A stretch of DNA of 64,000 bases from Sunxiuqinia elliptica (GTDB taxonomy: Bacteria > Bacteroidota > Bacteroidia > Bacteroidales > Prolixibacteraceae): NCBI RefSeq assembly GCF_900113005.1, contig NZ_FONW01000001.1, positions 620,001 to 684,000 of the forward strand. The letters run 5' to 3'. The notes beneath the pieces were generated by a model. It ran no database searches. It worked only from the letters and a program-made list of their open reading frames with translations, and was not told the DNA's origin. Shown here in pieces: positions 8,075 through 17,440 of the stretch (the stretch's first letter is position 1; each line of letters starts with the position of its first letter). The translations under genes and the position numbers were made by a program.

Positions 8075-8854
8075 ATGGCTACCTTTTTGTTTGATGAGAT
8101 TATTTTTGGCCCGGTTAAAAGTCGCAGACTGGGCGTTTCTTTAGGGGTTAACCTTCTTCCTACCGATAGCAAAGTTTGTTCGTTTGACTGCATTTACTGC
8201 GAATGTGGCTGGAACCCAAAGGCACGGGAGAAGAAAGCTGAACTACCCAGTCGCGAATTGGTTGCCAAAGAGTTGGATCAGAAACTTAAAGCCATGCAGA
8301 GAAAGGGAGAACTACCCGATGTTATTACCTTTGCAGGCAACGGTGAGCCGACCTTACATCCACAATTTGAGGGCGTTATTGACGACACTATTGCTTTGCG
8401 AAACCAGTTTGCTCCAAACTGCCGCATTGCTGTTCTTACCAATGCAACCATGATTCATCGTGAACCGGTGTTTCGAGCCTTACAGAAAATTGAAGACAAC
8501 ATCTTGAAGTTGGATTCGGCCATTGAAAGTACTGTTCAGGCATTGGACTGTCCGGTGGGGCACTACAATTTGGAGAAAACCATTGAGTTGTTGCAGCAAT
8601 TCGGTAAGCAAGCCATCATTCAAACGCTATTTTTACAGGGAAGCTATAACGGCCAAACCATTGATAACACCACAGAAGAGGAACTGACCGCTTGGCTGCA
8701 AGCCTTAAAAACGATCAATCCGGGGCAGGTGATGATTTATACCATTGCCCGTGATACGCCAGCGCAAGGCCTGCAAAAGGTTTCTATGGAAAAGCTCAAT
8801 GCCATAGCCAAACGAGCTGAAGAAGCCGGTTTTGAAGTGCAGGTGTCGGGCTAA
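8075..8854 (+). CDS. Radical SAM family protein
   Basis: Cytoplasmic radical S-adenosylmethionine protein of 259 residues. The [4Fe-4S] cluster motif CxxxCxxC is at C35, C39 and C42 (CSFDCIYCEC), with an additional Cys at 44. The SAM-binding GNGEPTLHPQF follows at about residues 89-99, and the barrel continues with FLQG and MIYTIARDTPAQGL. It resembles the uncharacterised radical SAM proteins related to the wyosine/MoaA groups that start FGPVKSRRLGVSLGVNLLP. The substrate is unknown. It stands alone between the DUF4296 pair and a convergent DUF2147 gene. Confidence 0.88.
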   Translation: MATFLFDEIIFGPVKSRRLGVSLGVNLLPTDSKVCSFDCIYCECGWNPKAREKKAELPSRELVAKELDQKLKAMQRKGELPDVITFAGNGEPTLHPQFEGVIDDTIALRNQFAPNCRIAVLTNATMIHREPVFRALQKIEDNILKLDSAIESTVQALDCPVGHYNLEKTIELLQQFGKQAIIQTLFLQGSYNGQTIDNTTEEELTAWLQALKTINPGQVMIYTIARDTPAQGLQKVSMEKLNAIAKRAEEAGFEVQVSG

Positions 8855-8891
8855 TTTTGGGTTGAAAGAGCCCGGACTGTTGAGAAACGAA

Positions 8892-9341
8892 TCAGTTTAA
8901 GCTTGTGCGGGTCCATTCGGTTGATTTACCCAACCAGCGGATGCCCACCACATAGCCTTTCAGGGAAAGCGTGTTGGTGTCTTTCTCAAACCAGGCAAAG
9001 CAATCGTAGGTTTTTCCTGATTTGGGATCGTAGATTCGGCCACCCTGCCATTCTTGCTTCCCGCTATCGTATGTCAGCTGACTTAAGATTTGCAAGCCAA
9101 CTATGGAGCGGTTACGCAAGGTTTCATCCGGATTTTCCTTGTCCTTTGGAGCTTCTCCATTTTCATATTTTTCGGGAATCATGTACACAATGGTCCCTAC
9201 ATAATGCCCATTTTGCTCTACGACTTCAATTTTTGATGTTTTTTCGTCATTCCACCAAATCCCGGTGATGTCGGTTGGTTTTTGGCCGAAAGCAGTTGTC
9301 AGCCACAAAGTCAATATCCCTAAAACAAGCAGTTGCTTCAT
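8892..9341 (-). CDS. DUF2147 secreted protein
   Basis: About 149 residues, exported: a typical signal peptide MKQLLVLGILTLWLTTAFG starts at the ATG at 9341 (the frame extends to a TTG six codons upstream, which is less likely). The mature part matches the DUF2147 family: ITGIWWNDEKTSKIEVVEQNG at the start, the central GGRIYDPKSGKTYDC, and LKGYVVGIRWLGKSTEWTR at the end. It is a small periplasmic or secreted beta-rich domain of unknown function. It is convergent with the radical SAM gene, with 37 bases between stops. Confidence 0.85.
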   Translation of the reverse strand: MKQLLVLGILTLWLTTAFGQKPTDITGIWWNDEKTSKIEVVEQNGHYVGTIVYMIPEKYENGEAPKDKENPDETLRNRSIVGLQILSQLTYDSGKQEWQGGRIYDPKSGKTYDCFAWFEKDTNTLSLKGYVVGIRWLGKSTEWTRTSLN

Positions 9342-9738
9342 CGATTTGTTTTTTTTCAATAAACACTGATTTACATGACAATAAATATAAGAAAAGCAAA
9401 TGAAGGGTAAGCCAGAAGTGAGATAAAATCAGAAACGCAGTGCAATGATTTCTTGCTTCCTTTTCTTCTTTCTATCAGTTGTTTGTTGAGTTTCGATACA
9501 AATGCCTGATCGTTTGAAATTTGAAAATCTAAGGAGCTATTAAAAAAAGACCGGCAGGAAATATTGGCTAACAGATACGTTGAATTGTTCCTTGTTTAGT
9601 ACTTTCGCTGTCTCTTTGTGAGCGAGTCGAGCTCAATAAGCAACATAAAAACATGACCTTCGTCTTTTTTTAAATCCATTCTTTGTAACAAATTGATCTA
9701 TTTAATACTCATATAACCACAACACAACTTTAATTTAT
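9342..9738. other. Intergenic stretch upstream of the pepF-like gene
   Basis: 397 bases between two divergent genes, AT-rich. One promoter-like element, TACTTTCG at 9600-9607 (one mismatch to TAnnTTTG), points toward the oligoendopeptidase. No open frame or structured RNA was recognised. Confidence 0.4.
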
Positions 9739-11631
9739 ATGAAGCGAATTAATCTGAAATTAAACGTGATCCTGTTAACTATTTTGGCGATGTTTGCTGC
9801 CATGAATAGTTACAGTCAACAAACCCGGGAAGAAATTCCTGCAAAGTACAAATGGAACCTAACTGACCTTTATGCTTCTGATGAGGCTTGGCGTGATGCT
9901 GTTGAGTCGCTCACGCTTAAGCTGGATGAAGTTGAACAGTTTAAAGGAACACTGACCAAATCAGCTTCTAATCTATTGAAAGCATTAGAATTCAATACGG
10001 AATTATCCAAGGAAGCATCTAAGATTTACTTGTATGCCGGCATGAATTCTGATTTGGACACTCGGGATATGAAATACAACGGGATGAAACAAGAGCTTCA
10101 GTCTTTGTTCTCCAACTTTGGAGCCAAAGCTGCTTTTATTCAACCTGAAATACTAGCGGCCGACTGGGAAACCATTGAAGGTTTTCTGAAAGAAGAGCCT
10201 AAACTGGAGATTTACCGCATGGGATTGGAAAACATGTTCCGCACCAAAGCACACACGCTTAGCGAAGCTGAAGAGCGTATTATGGCTCTTTCAGGCATGG
10301 TGGGATCCGTTCCTCAAGCAGTTTATGGTACTTTTTCCAATGCCGAAATGCCTAAACCAGAAGTTACCCTTTCGGATGGTAGCACAATTGCCATTGGAAG
10401 CGCAGAATATGGTCGCTACCGGGCATCATCGAATCGGGCTGATCGCGAGACCGTTTTTAATGCTTACTGGAACAATTTTGCCAAGTTCAAAGCCAGCTAT
10501 GGCGAAATGCTTTATGGCAATGTCAAAAGTGATATTTTCAATGCCAGAGCCCGTCATTACGACTCTTCGCTTGAAGCTTCACTGTACCCAAATAACATCC
10601 CGGCTGAGGTGTACCATTCGCTGGTTGACAATGTCAATGAAAACTTACCAGCTTTCCATCGTTACCTGAAGATTAAACAGCGCATGATGGGAGTCGACAC
10701 GCTGAAATACTTGGATTTATATGCTCCGGTTGTTAAAGATGTTGATCTGAAATATTCCTATGACGAAGCAACAACTTTGATTCTGGAAGCCTTGAAACCA
10801 TTGGGAAAAGAGTATGTTTCTACCGTTGAAAAAGCAGTTGATGAGCGCTGGATTGATGTTTATCCAACACCGGGGAAACGTTCAGGAGCTTACTCAAACG
10901 GAGCTTTCTATGATGGGCATCCGTTCATCTTGTTGAACTACAATGACCTTTATGATGATGTCAGCACTTTGGCGCATGAGTTAGGTCACACCATGCAGAG
11001 TTATTTCTCGAACAAAACACAGCCCTATCCAACGGCTGATTATGAAACCTTTGTTGCTGAAGTAGCTTCAACTTTCAATGAAGTTCTGCTTTTCAACTAC
11101 ATGATTGATCGCGTGGAAGATGACGATGTGAAACTGTCTATTTTGATGGAGTGGTTGGATCGCTTTAAAGGCACCTTATTCCGTCAAACCCAGTTTGCTG
11201 AGTTTGAATTGAAAATTCATGAGGAAGCTGAAAAAGGCAAACCATTAACCGGCGATGAATTTTCAGAAATTTATGCTGACATCGTAAACCGTTATTACGG
11301 ACACAAAGAAGGTGTATGTCATGTAGATGATTACATGCATATGGAATGGGCTTATATTCCTCATTTTTACTACAATTTCTATGTGTATCAGTATAGTACG
11401 TCATTTACAGCTTCCATTTCGTTAGCTGAAAAAGTGATGAGCGGTGATAAGCAAGCACTGGACAACTACATTGAATTTTTGTCGGCAGGTGGATCGGACT
11501 ATCCGATTGAGTTGCTGAAAAAGGCCGGAGTGGATATGACCAGCACTGAGCCATTTGAAAAGACCATTGCTTCCATGAATAAAGTCATGGACGAAATAGA
11601 AAAAATACTGGACAAGAAGGAGAAAGAATAG
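9739..11631 (+). CDS. pepF: Oligoendopeptidase F (M3B metallopeptidase), exported
   Basis: Zinc metallopeptidase of 630 residues that cleaves short oligopeptides. The signal peptide (residues 1 to about 26, ending NSYSQQ) sends it to the periplasm, whereas most PepF enzymes are cytoplasmic. The catalytic HExxH is HELGH with H413, E414 and H417, and the third zinc ligand lies in the downstream ETFVAEVASTFNE. The N-terminal part AKYKWNLTDLYASDEAW is typical of the family. A terminator follows at 11656-11690. A second, different M3 peptidase (20048-22153) is also exported, so the window has two periplasmic oligopeptidases. Confidence 0.93.
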   Translation: MKRINLKLNVILLTILAMFAAMNSYSQQTREEIPAKYKWNLTDLYASDEAWRDAVESLTLKLDEVEQFKGTLTKSASNLLKALEFNTELSKEASKIYLYAGMNSDLDTRDMKYNGMKQELQSLFSNFGAKAAFIQPEILAADWETIEGFLKEEPKLEIYRMGLENMFRTKAHTLSEAEERIMALSGMVGSVPQAVYGTFSNAEMPKPEVTLSDGSTIAIGSAEYGRYRASSNRADRETVFNAYWNNFAKFKASYGEMLYGNVKSDIFNARARHYDSSLEASLYPNNIPAEVYHSLVDNVNENLPAFHRYLKIKQRMMGVDTLKYLDLYAPVVKDVDLKYSYDEATTLILEALKPLGKEYVSTVEKAVDERWIDVYPTPGKRSGAYSNGAFYDGHPFILLNYNDLYDDVSTLAHELGHTMQSYFSNKTQPYPTADYETFVAEVASTFNEVLLFNYMIDRVEDDDVKLSILMEWLDRFKGTLFRQTQFAEFELKIHEEAEKGKPLTGDEFSEIYADIVNRYYGHKEGVCHVDDYMHMEWAYIPHFYYNFYVYQYSTSFTASISLAEKVMSGDKQALDNYIEFLSAGGSDYPIELLKKAGVDMTSTEPFEKTIASMNKVMDEIEKILDKKEKE

Positions 11632-11655
11632 TCTAGTTACTGCGTTTTTACGCAC

Positions 11656-11690
11656 AAGCCAGCTTTCTCGGGTAGGAAGCTGGCTTTTTT
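11656..11690 (+). terminator. Intrinsic terminator after the pepF-like gene
   Basis: AGCCAGCTTTC and GGAAGCTGGCT form an 11-bp stem with a short loop, followed by a T run. Confidence 0.85.
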
Positions 11691-11877
11691 GTATCTGGAA
11701 ACGGACGATTACAAGGGGATACTAAATCGCTGAAAATCGTAAATAGACTGTTGGAATCAGTTATTTTTTGGTTGATTTGAAGTCACCAGTTTTAACTTTC
11801 AATTCCACTTCTGACGGATTGATTCCCCCATTTCCCCAGTTTTCATATCTTCGCAGCAAAATAAGACGCATTGTAAA

Positions 11878-12681
11878 ATGAAGCCAGCAGAAAATTACAT
11901 TGACATCAATAAGCAATCGTGGAATAATCGGACGGAAGCCCACGTTCAATCAGACTTTTATGATTTGAAAAGTTTTCTGACAGGCCAGTCATCACTCAAC
12001 TCCATTGAGCTGGAAAGGCTGGGCGATCTTTCTGGGAAGCGGGTGCTTCATTTGCAGTGTCACTTCGGAATGGATACCCTTTCGCTGGCTCGGCTGGGAG
12101 CGCAGGTTACCGGGGTTGACTTTTCGGATAAAGCCATTGATCAGGCCAATAAACTGGCGGCAGCAACCCAGCTTGATGCCCGTTTTATTTGTTGCAACAT
12201 CTACGATTTACCTCAGTACCTTAACGAAGAGTTCGACTTGGTATTTACCAGCTATGGAACCATTGGCTGGCTGCCGGATTTGGATCGGTGGGCTCAAATT
12301 GTTCGGCAATTTTTGAAGCCCGATGGGCAGTTTCTGTTTGTCGAGTTTCATCCTGTGGTTTGGATGTTTGACGATCAGTTTAAGTCCATTGCTTACAGTT
12401 ATTTCAATACTGAGACCATCGTTGAAACTGAAACGGGTACTTATGCCGATCGGGATGCCGACATTCAACAGGACACGGTAAGTTGGAACCATCCGATCAG
12501 CGAAGTGGTGAATGCCTTGCTTCGCAGCCAGCTGGAGATAACTGCGCTGGATGAGTTCGATTATTCGCCTTACAACTGCTTTAACAACACAGCGGAAGCA
12601 GAACCGGGCAAGTTCCGGATTGCTCACCTGGACCGAAAATTGCCGATGGTATATGCACTAAAAGCACGTATAAAAAAATAG
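11878..12681 (+). CDS. Class I SAM-dependent methyltransferase
   Basis: Cytoplasmic protein of 267 residues with a Rossmann-type methyltransferase fold. Motif I is VLHLQCHFGMDTLSLARLGA at about residues 55-74, motif II is VTGVDFSDKAIDQA, and motif IV is DLVFTSYGTIGWL. It belongs to the group that starts with NKQSWNNRT.AHV and is found in many Bacteroidota; the substrate is unknown. A promoter-like TATCTTCG (11846-11853, one mismatch) lies 24 bases upstream. It is a single-gene unit. Confidence 0.85.
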   Translation: MKPAENYIDINKQSWNNRTEAHVQSDFYDLKSFLTGQSSLNSIELERLGDLSGKRVLHLQCHFGMDTLSLARLGAQVTGVDFSDKAIDQANKLAAATQLDARFICCNIYDLPQYLNEEFDLVFTSYGTIGWLPDLDRWAQIVRQFLKPDGQFLFVEFHPVVWMFDDQFKSIAYSYFNTETIVETETGTYADRDADIQQDTVSWNHPISEVVNALLRSQLEITALDEFDYSPYNCFNNTAEAEPGKFRIAHLDRKLPMVYALKARIKK

Positions 12682-12752
12682 GGACAGCCGCTGGATGAGG
12701 CCGTTGTCTTTCAAAATCACTAATTTTAGATTACAAACTCAAATACTTCAAC

Positions 12753-13940
12753 ATGAACAAATTAATCGCTATTTTTTGTTTTGCAATTCTCGCAACAGCG
12801 ATGGCCTGTACGCCAAGCACAGAGCAAGCAGCAAAGCCTGCTCGCGTGATTATGGGTTATTATTTTGCAGGAGAAGATGCACAGATTGAAAAACTTCCAC
12901 TAGACAAGTTAACGCACATCATTTTTTCGTTTACCGAAGTGTTGGACGGCGAGATGAAATTTCCAACTGCATTTAGCGCTGATCAACTTCACCGCTTGGT
13001 TGCTCAAAAGGAAAACCATCCGGAGCTGAAAGTGATGGTTGCCTGCGGAGGCTGGGTTGGCAGTAAAGGATTTTCGGAAATGGCTGCAACTCCTGAATCG
13101 CGCAAAAAATTTGTGGATAGCACCGTTGACTTCATTAACACGTACAAAATTGATGGAATTGACCTTGACTGGGAATATCCTGCTTTGCCCGGAGATAACA
13201 ACCCTTATGGCCCGGAAGATACGCCCAACTTTACTTCGCTGGTTAAAGAGCTTCGCGAAGCAATGGATAACATTGATGAAGATTTAATTCTTTCGTTTGC
13301 GTCAGCCGGATGGGCCAAGTATTACGACCATATTGAGACTCTTGAGGTGATGAAGTATGTCGATTACATGAACATCATGACTTACGACTTAACAACAGGA
13401 GCCAATCCGTTTACTGGTCACCATACCAACTTGGGGCTGGTTACAAAAGAAGACCTGGAAGGAACTCCGATGATGGAAGCCTACAAGGCTGATCCGGATT
13501 TTGATATGGAAAACTGGACGCCACGTTCCACCGAGTTTATTGTTGACTATTGCATTGAGCTTGGTATTGAGCCTTCTAAAATTGTGCTGGGAGCTGCTTT
13601 CTACGGACGTGGATGGAAAGGTGTGCCACCTGAGAACAATGGTCTTTACCAGCCCAACCAAGGAATTTTCATCAACTGGGCTTCTTACTCGCTTATGCGC
13701 GACAAGTATGAAAACAAAAATGGCTACGTTCGCCATTGGGACCCGGTAGCTGAAGCGCCTTACCTGTACAGTGCGAAAGACAGTATCTTCTTCTCGTATG
13801 ACGATAGCACCTCGCTAAAAATGAAGAGCCGCTATGCGATCGACAAAAATCTGGGAGGAATTATGTTCTGGCACTTGGGTGACGACACAACTGAAGAAAA
13901 CAGCTTGTTAGATGCCATTTATGATGAAATGACACGCTAA
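12753..13940 (+). CDS. Glycoside hydrolase family 18 lipoprotein (chitinase-like)
   Basis: 395 residues, predicted lipoprotein: signal peptide MNKLIAIFCFAILATAMAC with the lipobox Cys at 19. The rest is a GH18 TIM barrel. The catalytic DxxDxDxE signature is DGIDLDWEYP at residues 134-143, with the acid/base E141. Other family marks are HIIFSF, VMVACGGW, MNIMTYDL and the closing GGIMFWHLGDDT. It should cleave beta-1,4 N-acetylglucosamine polymers such as chitin at the cell surface or periplasm. Its stop is 22 bases before a strong bidirectional terminator. Confidence 0.93.
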   Translation: MNKLIAIFCFAILATAMACTPSTEQAAKPARVIMGYYFAGEDAQIEKLPLDKLTHIIFSFTEVLDGEMKFPTAFSADQLHRLVAQKENHPELKVMVACGGWVGSKGFSEMAATPESRKKFVDSTVDFINTYKIDGIDLDWEYPALPGDNNPYGPEDTPNFTSLVKELREAMDNIDEDLILSFASAGWAKYYDHIETLEVMKYVDYMNIMTYDLTTGANPFTGHHTNLGLVTKEDLEGTPMMEAYKADPDFDMENWTPRSTEFIVDYCIELGIEPSKIVLGAAFYGRGWKGVPPENNGLYQPNQGIFINWASYSLMRDKYENKNGYVRHWDPVAEAPYLYSAKDSIFFSYDDSTSLKMKSRYAIDKNLGGIMFWHLGDDTTEENSLLDAIYDEMTR

Positions 13941-13961
13941 GACAAGCAACTGATAACATAG

Positions 13962-13990
13962 AAAAAGGCATCTCGAAGGATGCCTTTTTT
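13962..13990. terminator. Bidirectional terminator between the GH18 gene and the convergent gene
   Basis: AAAAAGGCATC and GATGCCTTTTTT pair around a 6-base loop; there is a T run on both strands, so it can end both the GH18 gene and the minus-strand gene ending at 14020. Confidence 0.88.
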
Positions 13991-14019
13991 GATCGTTAGG
14001 TTTGGTAAGTTAATTGAAA

Positions 14020-15288
14020 TTAAGCTCCTTCTACCTTAAAGCGAACTAAGCGAAGGGGATTCCCTTTGGCTTCTTTTAGACGCTGCAGGCTGTAGATATA
14101 TCCATTGTGGAAAACCATTTTAGAGGCGCTTATATTGAGTTCATATTCGTCACAAACAAACTGGCATTTGGCGACAAATTTTCCTCCTTGATTATAGACC
14201 CACACGTGAAAGACATTGGCATCTTTTTCTGCGGGAATTTCAAAAAACAAGATGTTTCCGTCGGAATCCTTGATGATATTGGAAAAGGATGGTTTCTCTA
14301 TAGGGGTATTTATTTTTTGCAAATCGTCTTGCATCTCTACAATGATTTGTTTGAAAGCGTCCCTATTTTTTTGCACCATTTCCTCGCCACTTTCAAGATA
14401 GGCTTGATAACGTTGGATTGCTTTTTGTTGGATTGCTTTTTGTTCTTCAACAGAGATGGTATTGTTGCCCCAATTAACCTTGGTTTTTGATTTTAAGTTT
14501 CCATTTAGATCATAGACAAATAGTTCTCCCGTATTGGGAATGGCAACCAACAACTCGTTGTTAACTGTCGCTATTTGTGGCGGAAGTCCTTTGCCTGTAC
14601 TTTTTGAATAGGGCATGGTGGTGTAAGAAACTATACCTCCTCCTTTCAATGTTGCTTGATAATTAAAGGGCTGGCGTTTGTTTAAATGCTTTCCGCTACT
14701 TGAGATATTGCGGTCAATAAAGTCCTCCCAAATTACTTTTTCTTCGTTGGTATCGTAATCTACAATTGCTACAAAAGAACGGATTTTCTCTGCCCATAGC
14801 ACCCATCCAACAACAGCAAAGCTTCCATTGTTCAAGGCAATAATGTCTTTCGTCATATAATCCAGAGTCAATGTTTTTTTGTACTTGCCATCGAAATCGG
14901 TGCAAGTCATCTTGCCCATGTTGTTTAAACCTGTAAATAGGGTATTTCCGTTAATTACGCCCATAACTGCCTTGTGTCCGGCTTTCTCAAGTTCAAACTC
15001 TTTCTCATAGGCTCCCGAAGGCGAAAACTTTGTGCGATAATTACGATAGGCGTGGTTAACAATCACGGAGCCATCGGGTAATACAACCAGCGATTTTCGC
15101 ATGCCCATAGGGCGATTGTACAAGGTGTCATAATAAGAGCGGAAAACCGTATTCCAATCGTTGCCTTGTGCAAATTCAGTATCTTGCACCAGTTTTATCG
15201 TTCCTGTCTTGTATTTGCTTATCAAATCCTGGGCTAATGAACTTAACTGGAATAGGGCCAGGGCAAGAATAATTACATATTTTTTCAT
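14020..15288 (-). CDS. Secreted protein of unknown function in an ECF sigma operon
   Basis: 422 residues with a clean signal peptide (MKKYVIILALALFQLSSLAQ). I do not recognise a named family. The sequence has a repeated pattern of short strands such as LVVLPDGSVIVNHAYR, VINGNTLFTGLNNM and IALNNGSFAVVGWVLW, as in six-bladed beta-propellers of the BF3164 / NHL type. That fold call is inference. A basic, helical insert (around EEQKAIQQKAIQRYQAYLE) breaks the pattern. It follows the anti-sigma gene by about 100 bases on the same strand and may be controlled by, or be a partner of, the sigma factor pair. Confidence 0.6.
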   Translation of the reverse strand: MKKYVIILALALFQLSSLAQDLISKYKTGTIKLVQDTEFAQGNDWNTVFRSYYDTLYNRPMGMRKSLVVLPDGSVIVNHAYRNYRTKFSPSGAYEKEFELEKAGHKAVMGVINGNTLFTGLNNMGKMTCTDFDGKYKKTLTLDYMTKDIIALNNGSFAVVGWVLWAEKIRSFVAIVDYDTNEEKVIWEDFIDRNISSSGKHLNKRQPFNYQATLKGGGIVSYTTMPYSKSTGKGLPPQIATVNNELLVAIPNTGELFVYDLNGNLKSKTKVNWGNNTISVEEQKAIQQKAIQRYQAYLESGEEMVQKNRDAFKQIIVEMQDDLQKINTPIEKPSFSNIIKDSDGNILFFEIPAEKDANVFHVWVYNQGGKFVAKCQFVCDEYELNISASKMVFHNGYIYSLQRLKEAKGNPLRLVRFKVEGA

Positions 15289-15389
15289 GATGTATTTTTT
15301 TAATCGTTATCAGATCATGAGCTGAACGAAGAGCACGTTCGTTTCATCTTTTTTATTTGGGACTAACCAATCGTCATTGGTTTTCTTAT

Positions 15390-15824
15390 TTAATATTGGA
15401 TAAGCTTACCTTCCGAATCTGTAATTTTAAACTCCATATCTTGCTCTGAAATCGGCAAATTTGCGTTGAACTCACTTTCCAGATCATAGGAATACACCAG
15501 TTCTACTTTTTCTTCTTTTTTAGGCGAAATCAACAGGAATAACACAAGAATACAGGCTGCAGACAGGCCATAAATAAGCTGTCTGGTGCTGGGGTGCAAA
15601 AACCGATGTTGACTTGCTGGCCTTACAAAGCTTGGAATCTCAATGTTTTCTTCATCGATTAATCCAACCAACTGTTTAAACTGGTTGGCCTTTTTGCGCA
15701 TCTCTTCGATTTGCTCAACACATTGTGGGCAACCAGTAAGATGATTGGTGACGTATTTCTGCTCTATCGCAGTGGCTTCATTATCGATGTATTTCTGAAT
15801 TAACTCTTCGCTAATACATTTCAT
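15390..15824 (-). CDS. Zinc-finger anti-sigma factor, single-pass membrane protein
   Basis: 144 residues. The N-terminal part carries the zinc-binding anti-sigma signature H-x3-C-x2-C (HLTGCPQC, about residues 28-35), then one transmembrane helix (LIYGLSAACILVLFLLI) and a periplasmic tail of about 40 residues. It should hold the neighbouring ECF sigma factor at the membrane until a periplasmic signal releases it. Its start overlaps the end of the sigma factor gene by 14 bases. This is one polypeptide far shorter than FecR-type anti-sigma factors, so control by a TonB transducer is unlikely. Confidence 0.82.
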   Translation of the reverse strand: MKCISEELIQKYIDNEATAIEQKYVTNHLTGCPQCVEQIEEMRKKANQFKQLVGLIDEENIEIPSFVRPASQHRFLHPSTRQLIYGLSAACILVLFLLISPKKEEKVELVYSYDLESEFNANLPISEQDMEFKITDSEGKLIQY

Positions 15825-16296
15825 AATTCATTTTTTCTAAAATTTTGTCTAGCTTTTTTATCGTTCGCGCTAGCATCTTTCCTACAGAGGATAGTTTAAT
15901 CCCTGAAATTTCAGCGATTTCTTTATAAGACATCCCTTCGCTGTACAAGAGGGCCAATGTCTTTTCTTGGGGTTTTAGTTTCGATAAAGCCAAGGTGATG
16001 ATTGCTTGATCCTGCTTTCGATCAATTGGGTCTTGTCCTTCCGAAATTGGATCAATACCTTCAATTTTGGTATACTTTTTCCGGGACTTTGAATAGTCAA
16101 TGCACTTATTGATGGTTGCCCGGATAAGCCAGCTTCCAGGCTGGTTAATCGTGCTTCCATTCTGAGATTTCTGAAAATAGTACACAAAGACATCTTGAAG
16201 AATGTCACAAACGACATCTTTGTCGTTAACCATTTTAAGGGCGACACCAAACATCCTTTTATAGTTTTCTTTATATATCGTATCGAAATTGTTCAA
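15811..16296 (-). CDS. ECF-type RNA polymerase sigma factor
   Basis: 161 residues, standard for extracytoplasmic function sigma factors. Region 2 (FDTIYKENYKRMFGVALKMV and DILQDVFVYYF) and region 4 with its helix-turn-helix (MSYKEIAEISGIKLSSVGKML) are both clear. It should direct RNA polymerase to a small regulon once freed from the anti-sigma factor encoded in overlap with it. The operon order is sigma, anti-sigma, secreted protein. No obvious autoregulated promoter was identified upstream. Confidence 0.92.
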   Translation of the reverse strand: MNNFDTIYKENYKRMFGVALKMVNDKDVVCDILQDVFVYYFQKSQNGSTINQPGSWLIRATINKCIDYSKSRKKYTKIEGIDPISEGQDPIDRKQDQAIITLALSKLKPQEKTLALLYSEGMSYKEIAEISGIKLSSVGKMLARTIKKLDKILEKMNYEMY

Positions 16297-16388
16297 AGAT
16301 TGGCCTTTTATAACATATGTCTGTTTCAGATGCCTCTTTGTGACAAAAAAAGGAAGATATTTTCACTCTTCTGAATAATAGAGAGAAT

Positions 16389-16425
16389 AAAAAAGCGGTT
16401 GAAGTTTCCCCTCAATCGCTTTTTC
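16389..16425 (-). terminator. Intrinsic terminator after the second VOC gene
   Basis: Minus-strand hairpin with arms AAAGCGATTGAG and CTTCAACCGCTTT around GGGGAAA, and a T run. It separates the VOC gene (ending 16458) from the sigma factor gene. Confidence 0.75.
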
Positions 16426-16457
16426 ATTTACTCCTTCCGCGCCAACGGTTAAATAGC

Positions 16458-16880
16458 TTAAGCCATTCGCCTGGCAATCGGGTGATCCTCGTTCAGCTGC
16501 AGGAGGTCCCACAAGTTTCCATATAAATCTTTGAAAACAGCCACCATCCCATAATCGGCTTGCTTGGGTGCTCTTACAAACTCAATCCCTGTTGAAATCA
16601 TGTCGTTGTAGTCTCTCCAAAAATCATCCGAATTCAGGAAGAGAAACACCCTTCCTCCTGTTTGATTGCCAATAAAATCTTCTTGTATCGGTTTCGAGGC
16701 TTTAGCCAGTAAGATTGTCGTTCCGACCGATCCTGGAGGTGCAATAACTACCCAGCGTTTGTCTTGCTCTGGTTGATAGGTATCTTCAATTAATTCGAAG
16801 TTTAGTTTTTGGGTGTAAAATTCGATGGCATCGTCGTAATCCTTTATGACCAATGCAATATGGACGATTGCTTGTTTCAT
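16458..16880 (-). CDS. VOC / glyoxalase-fold protein
   Basis: 140 residues of the vicinal oxygen chelate fold. The start IVHIALVIKDYDDAIEFYTQKLNFE and the end MVAVFKDLYGNLWDLLQLNEDH are both diagnostic; the metal-ligand type His at position 7 is present. The subgroup is typically annotated as VOC family protein with no assigned substrate. It is not closely similar to the VOC protein at 5972-6391. It starts 30 bases from the end of the upstream lipoprotein gene on the same strand, so they may be co-transcribed. Confidence 0.87.
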   Translation of the reverse strand: MKQAIVHIALVIKDYDDAIEFYTQKLNFELIEDTYQPEQDKRWVVIAPPGSVGTTILLAKASKPIQEDFIGNQTGGRVFLFLNSDDFWRDYNDMISTGIEFVRAPKQADYGMVAVFKDLYGNLWDLLQLNEDHPIARRMA

Positions 16881-16909
16881 CTATAGGGTGAATCTATTTT
16901 TGTTAATTC

Positions 16910-17314
16910 TTAATATACGTTGACATCAAATCTAATGATTGTATGGTCTTTTTTGATAAAATCCAATGAAAAATGACCTCTGTTTTTGGGGACAAACTCG
17001 TAGGGCAATACTTGTGGAAAGGCAAACATGAGGCAAGGTGAGTTTTTTCTACTATTTCCAAAGGCTTTAATTAGAATCCTGTTTCCATGTTCGTTGGGTA
17101 ATAACTGAGAAATATAATCGCAGCTAGTTGTTCGAGGACAGTAAACATCGAGAAATAGGGTGTCATTCAGGCTAACTGAATGCTCGCCTTCGACCTTTAA
17201 AATATCCCAATGAACCAGGCCTTCCGGAGTTGGCAAGGAATAATCAATGTCCATATCCGTTTTTTGACAACCAAGGGTGAAAAGAATTAAACTAAGGGTA
17301 ACTAATTTTTTCAT
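16910..17314 (-). CDS. Small lipoprotein of unknown function
   Basis: About 134 residues from the ATG at 17314, which gives a compact lipoprotein signal MKKLVTLSLILFTLGC (Cys 16); an upstream in-frame start at 17350 would add 12 residues before it. The mature part is strand-rich with two close Cys residues (CPRTTSCDYI) and a later one. I do not recognise a family. A gap of about 125 bases separates it from the sulfatase upstream on the same strand. Confidence 0.6.
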   Translation of the reverse strand: MKKLVTLSLILFTLGCQKTDMDIDYSLPTPEGLVHWDILKVEGEHSVSLNDTLFLDVYCPRTTSCDYISQLLPNEHGNRILIKAFGNSRKNSPCLMFAFPQVLPYEFVPKNRGHFSLDFIKKDHTIIRFDVNVY

Positions 17315-17440
17315 GATACCTTTTGTTAACAAGATGGTTGTCGATGGCAAATGGTTGCTTTTCAGTTACTAGCAAAAAGCCTTAGTAGTAAAAGTAGTCA
17401 TTGAATGAGAAAAAAGGAGATGTACCTGATACAAGTGCTC

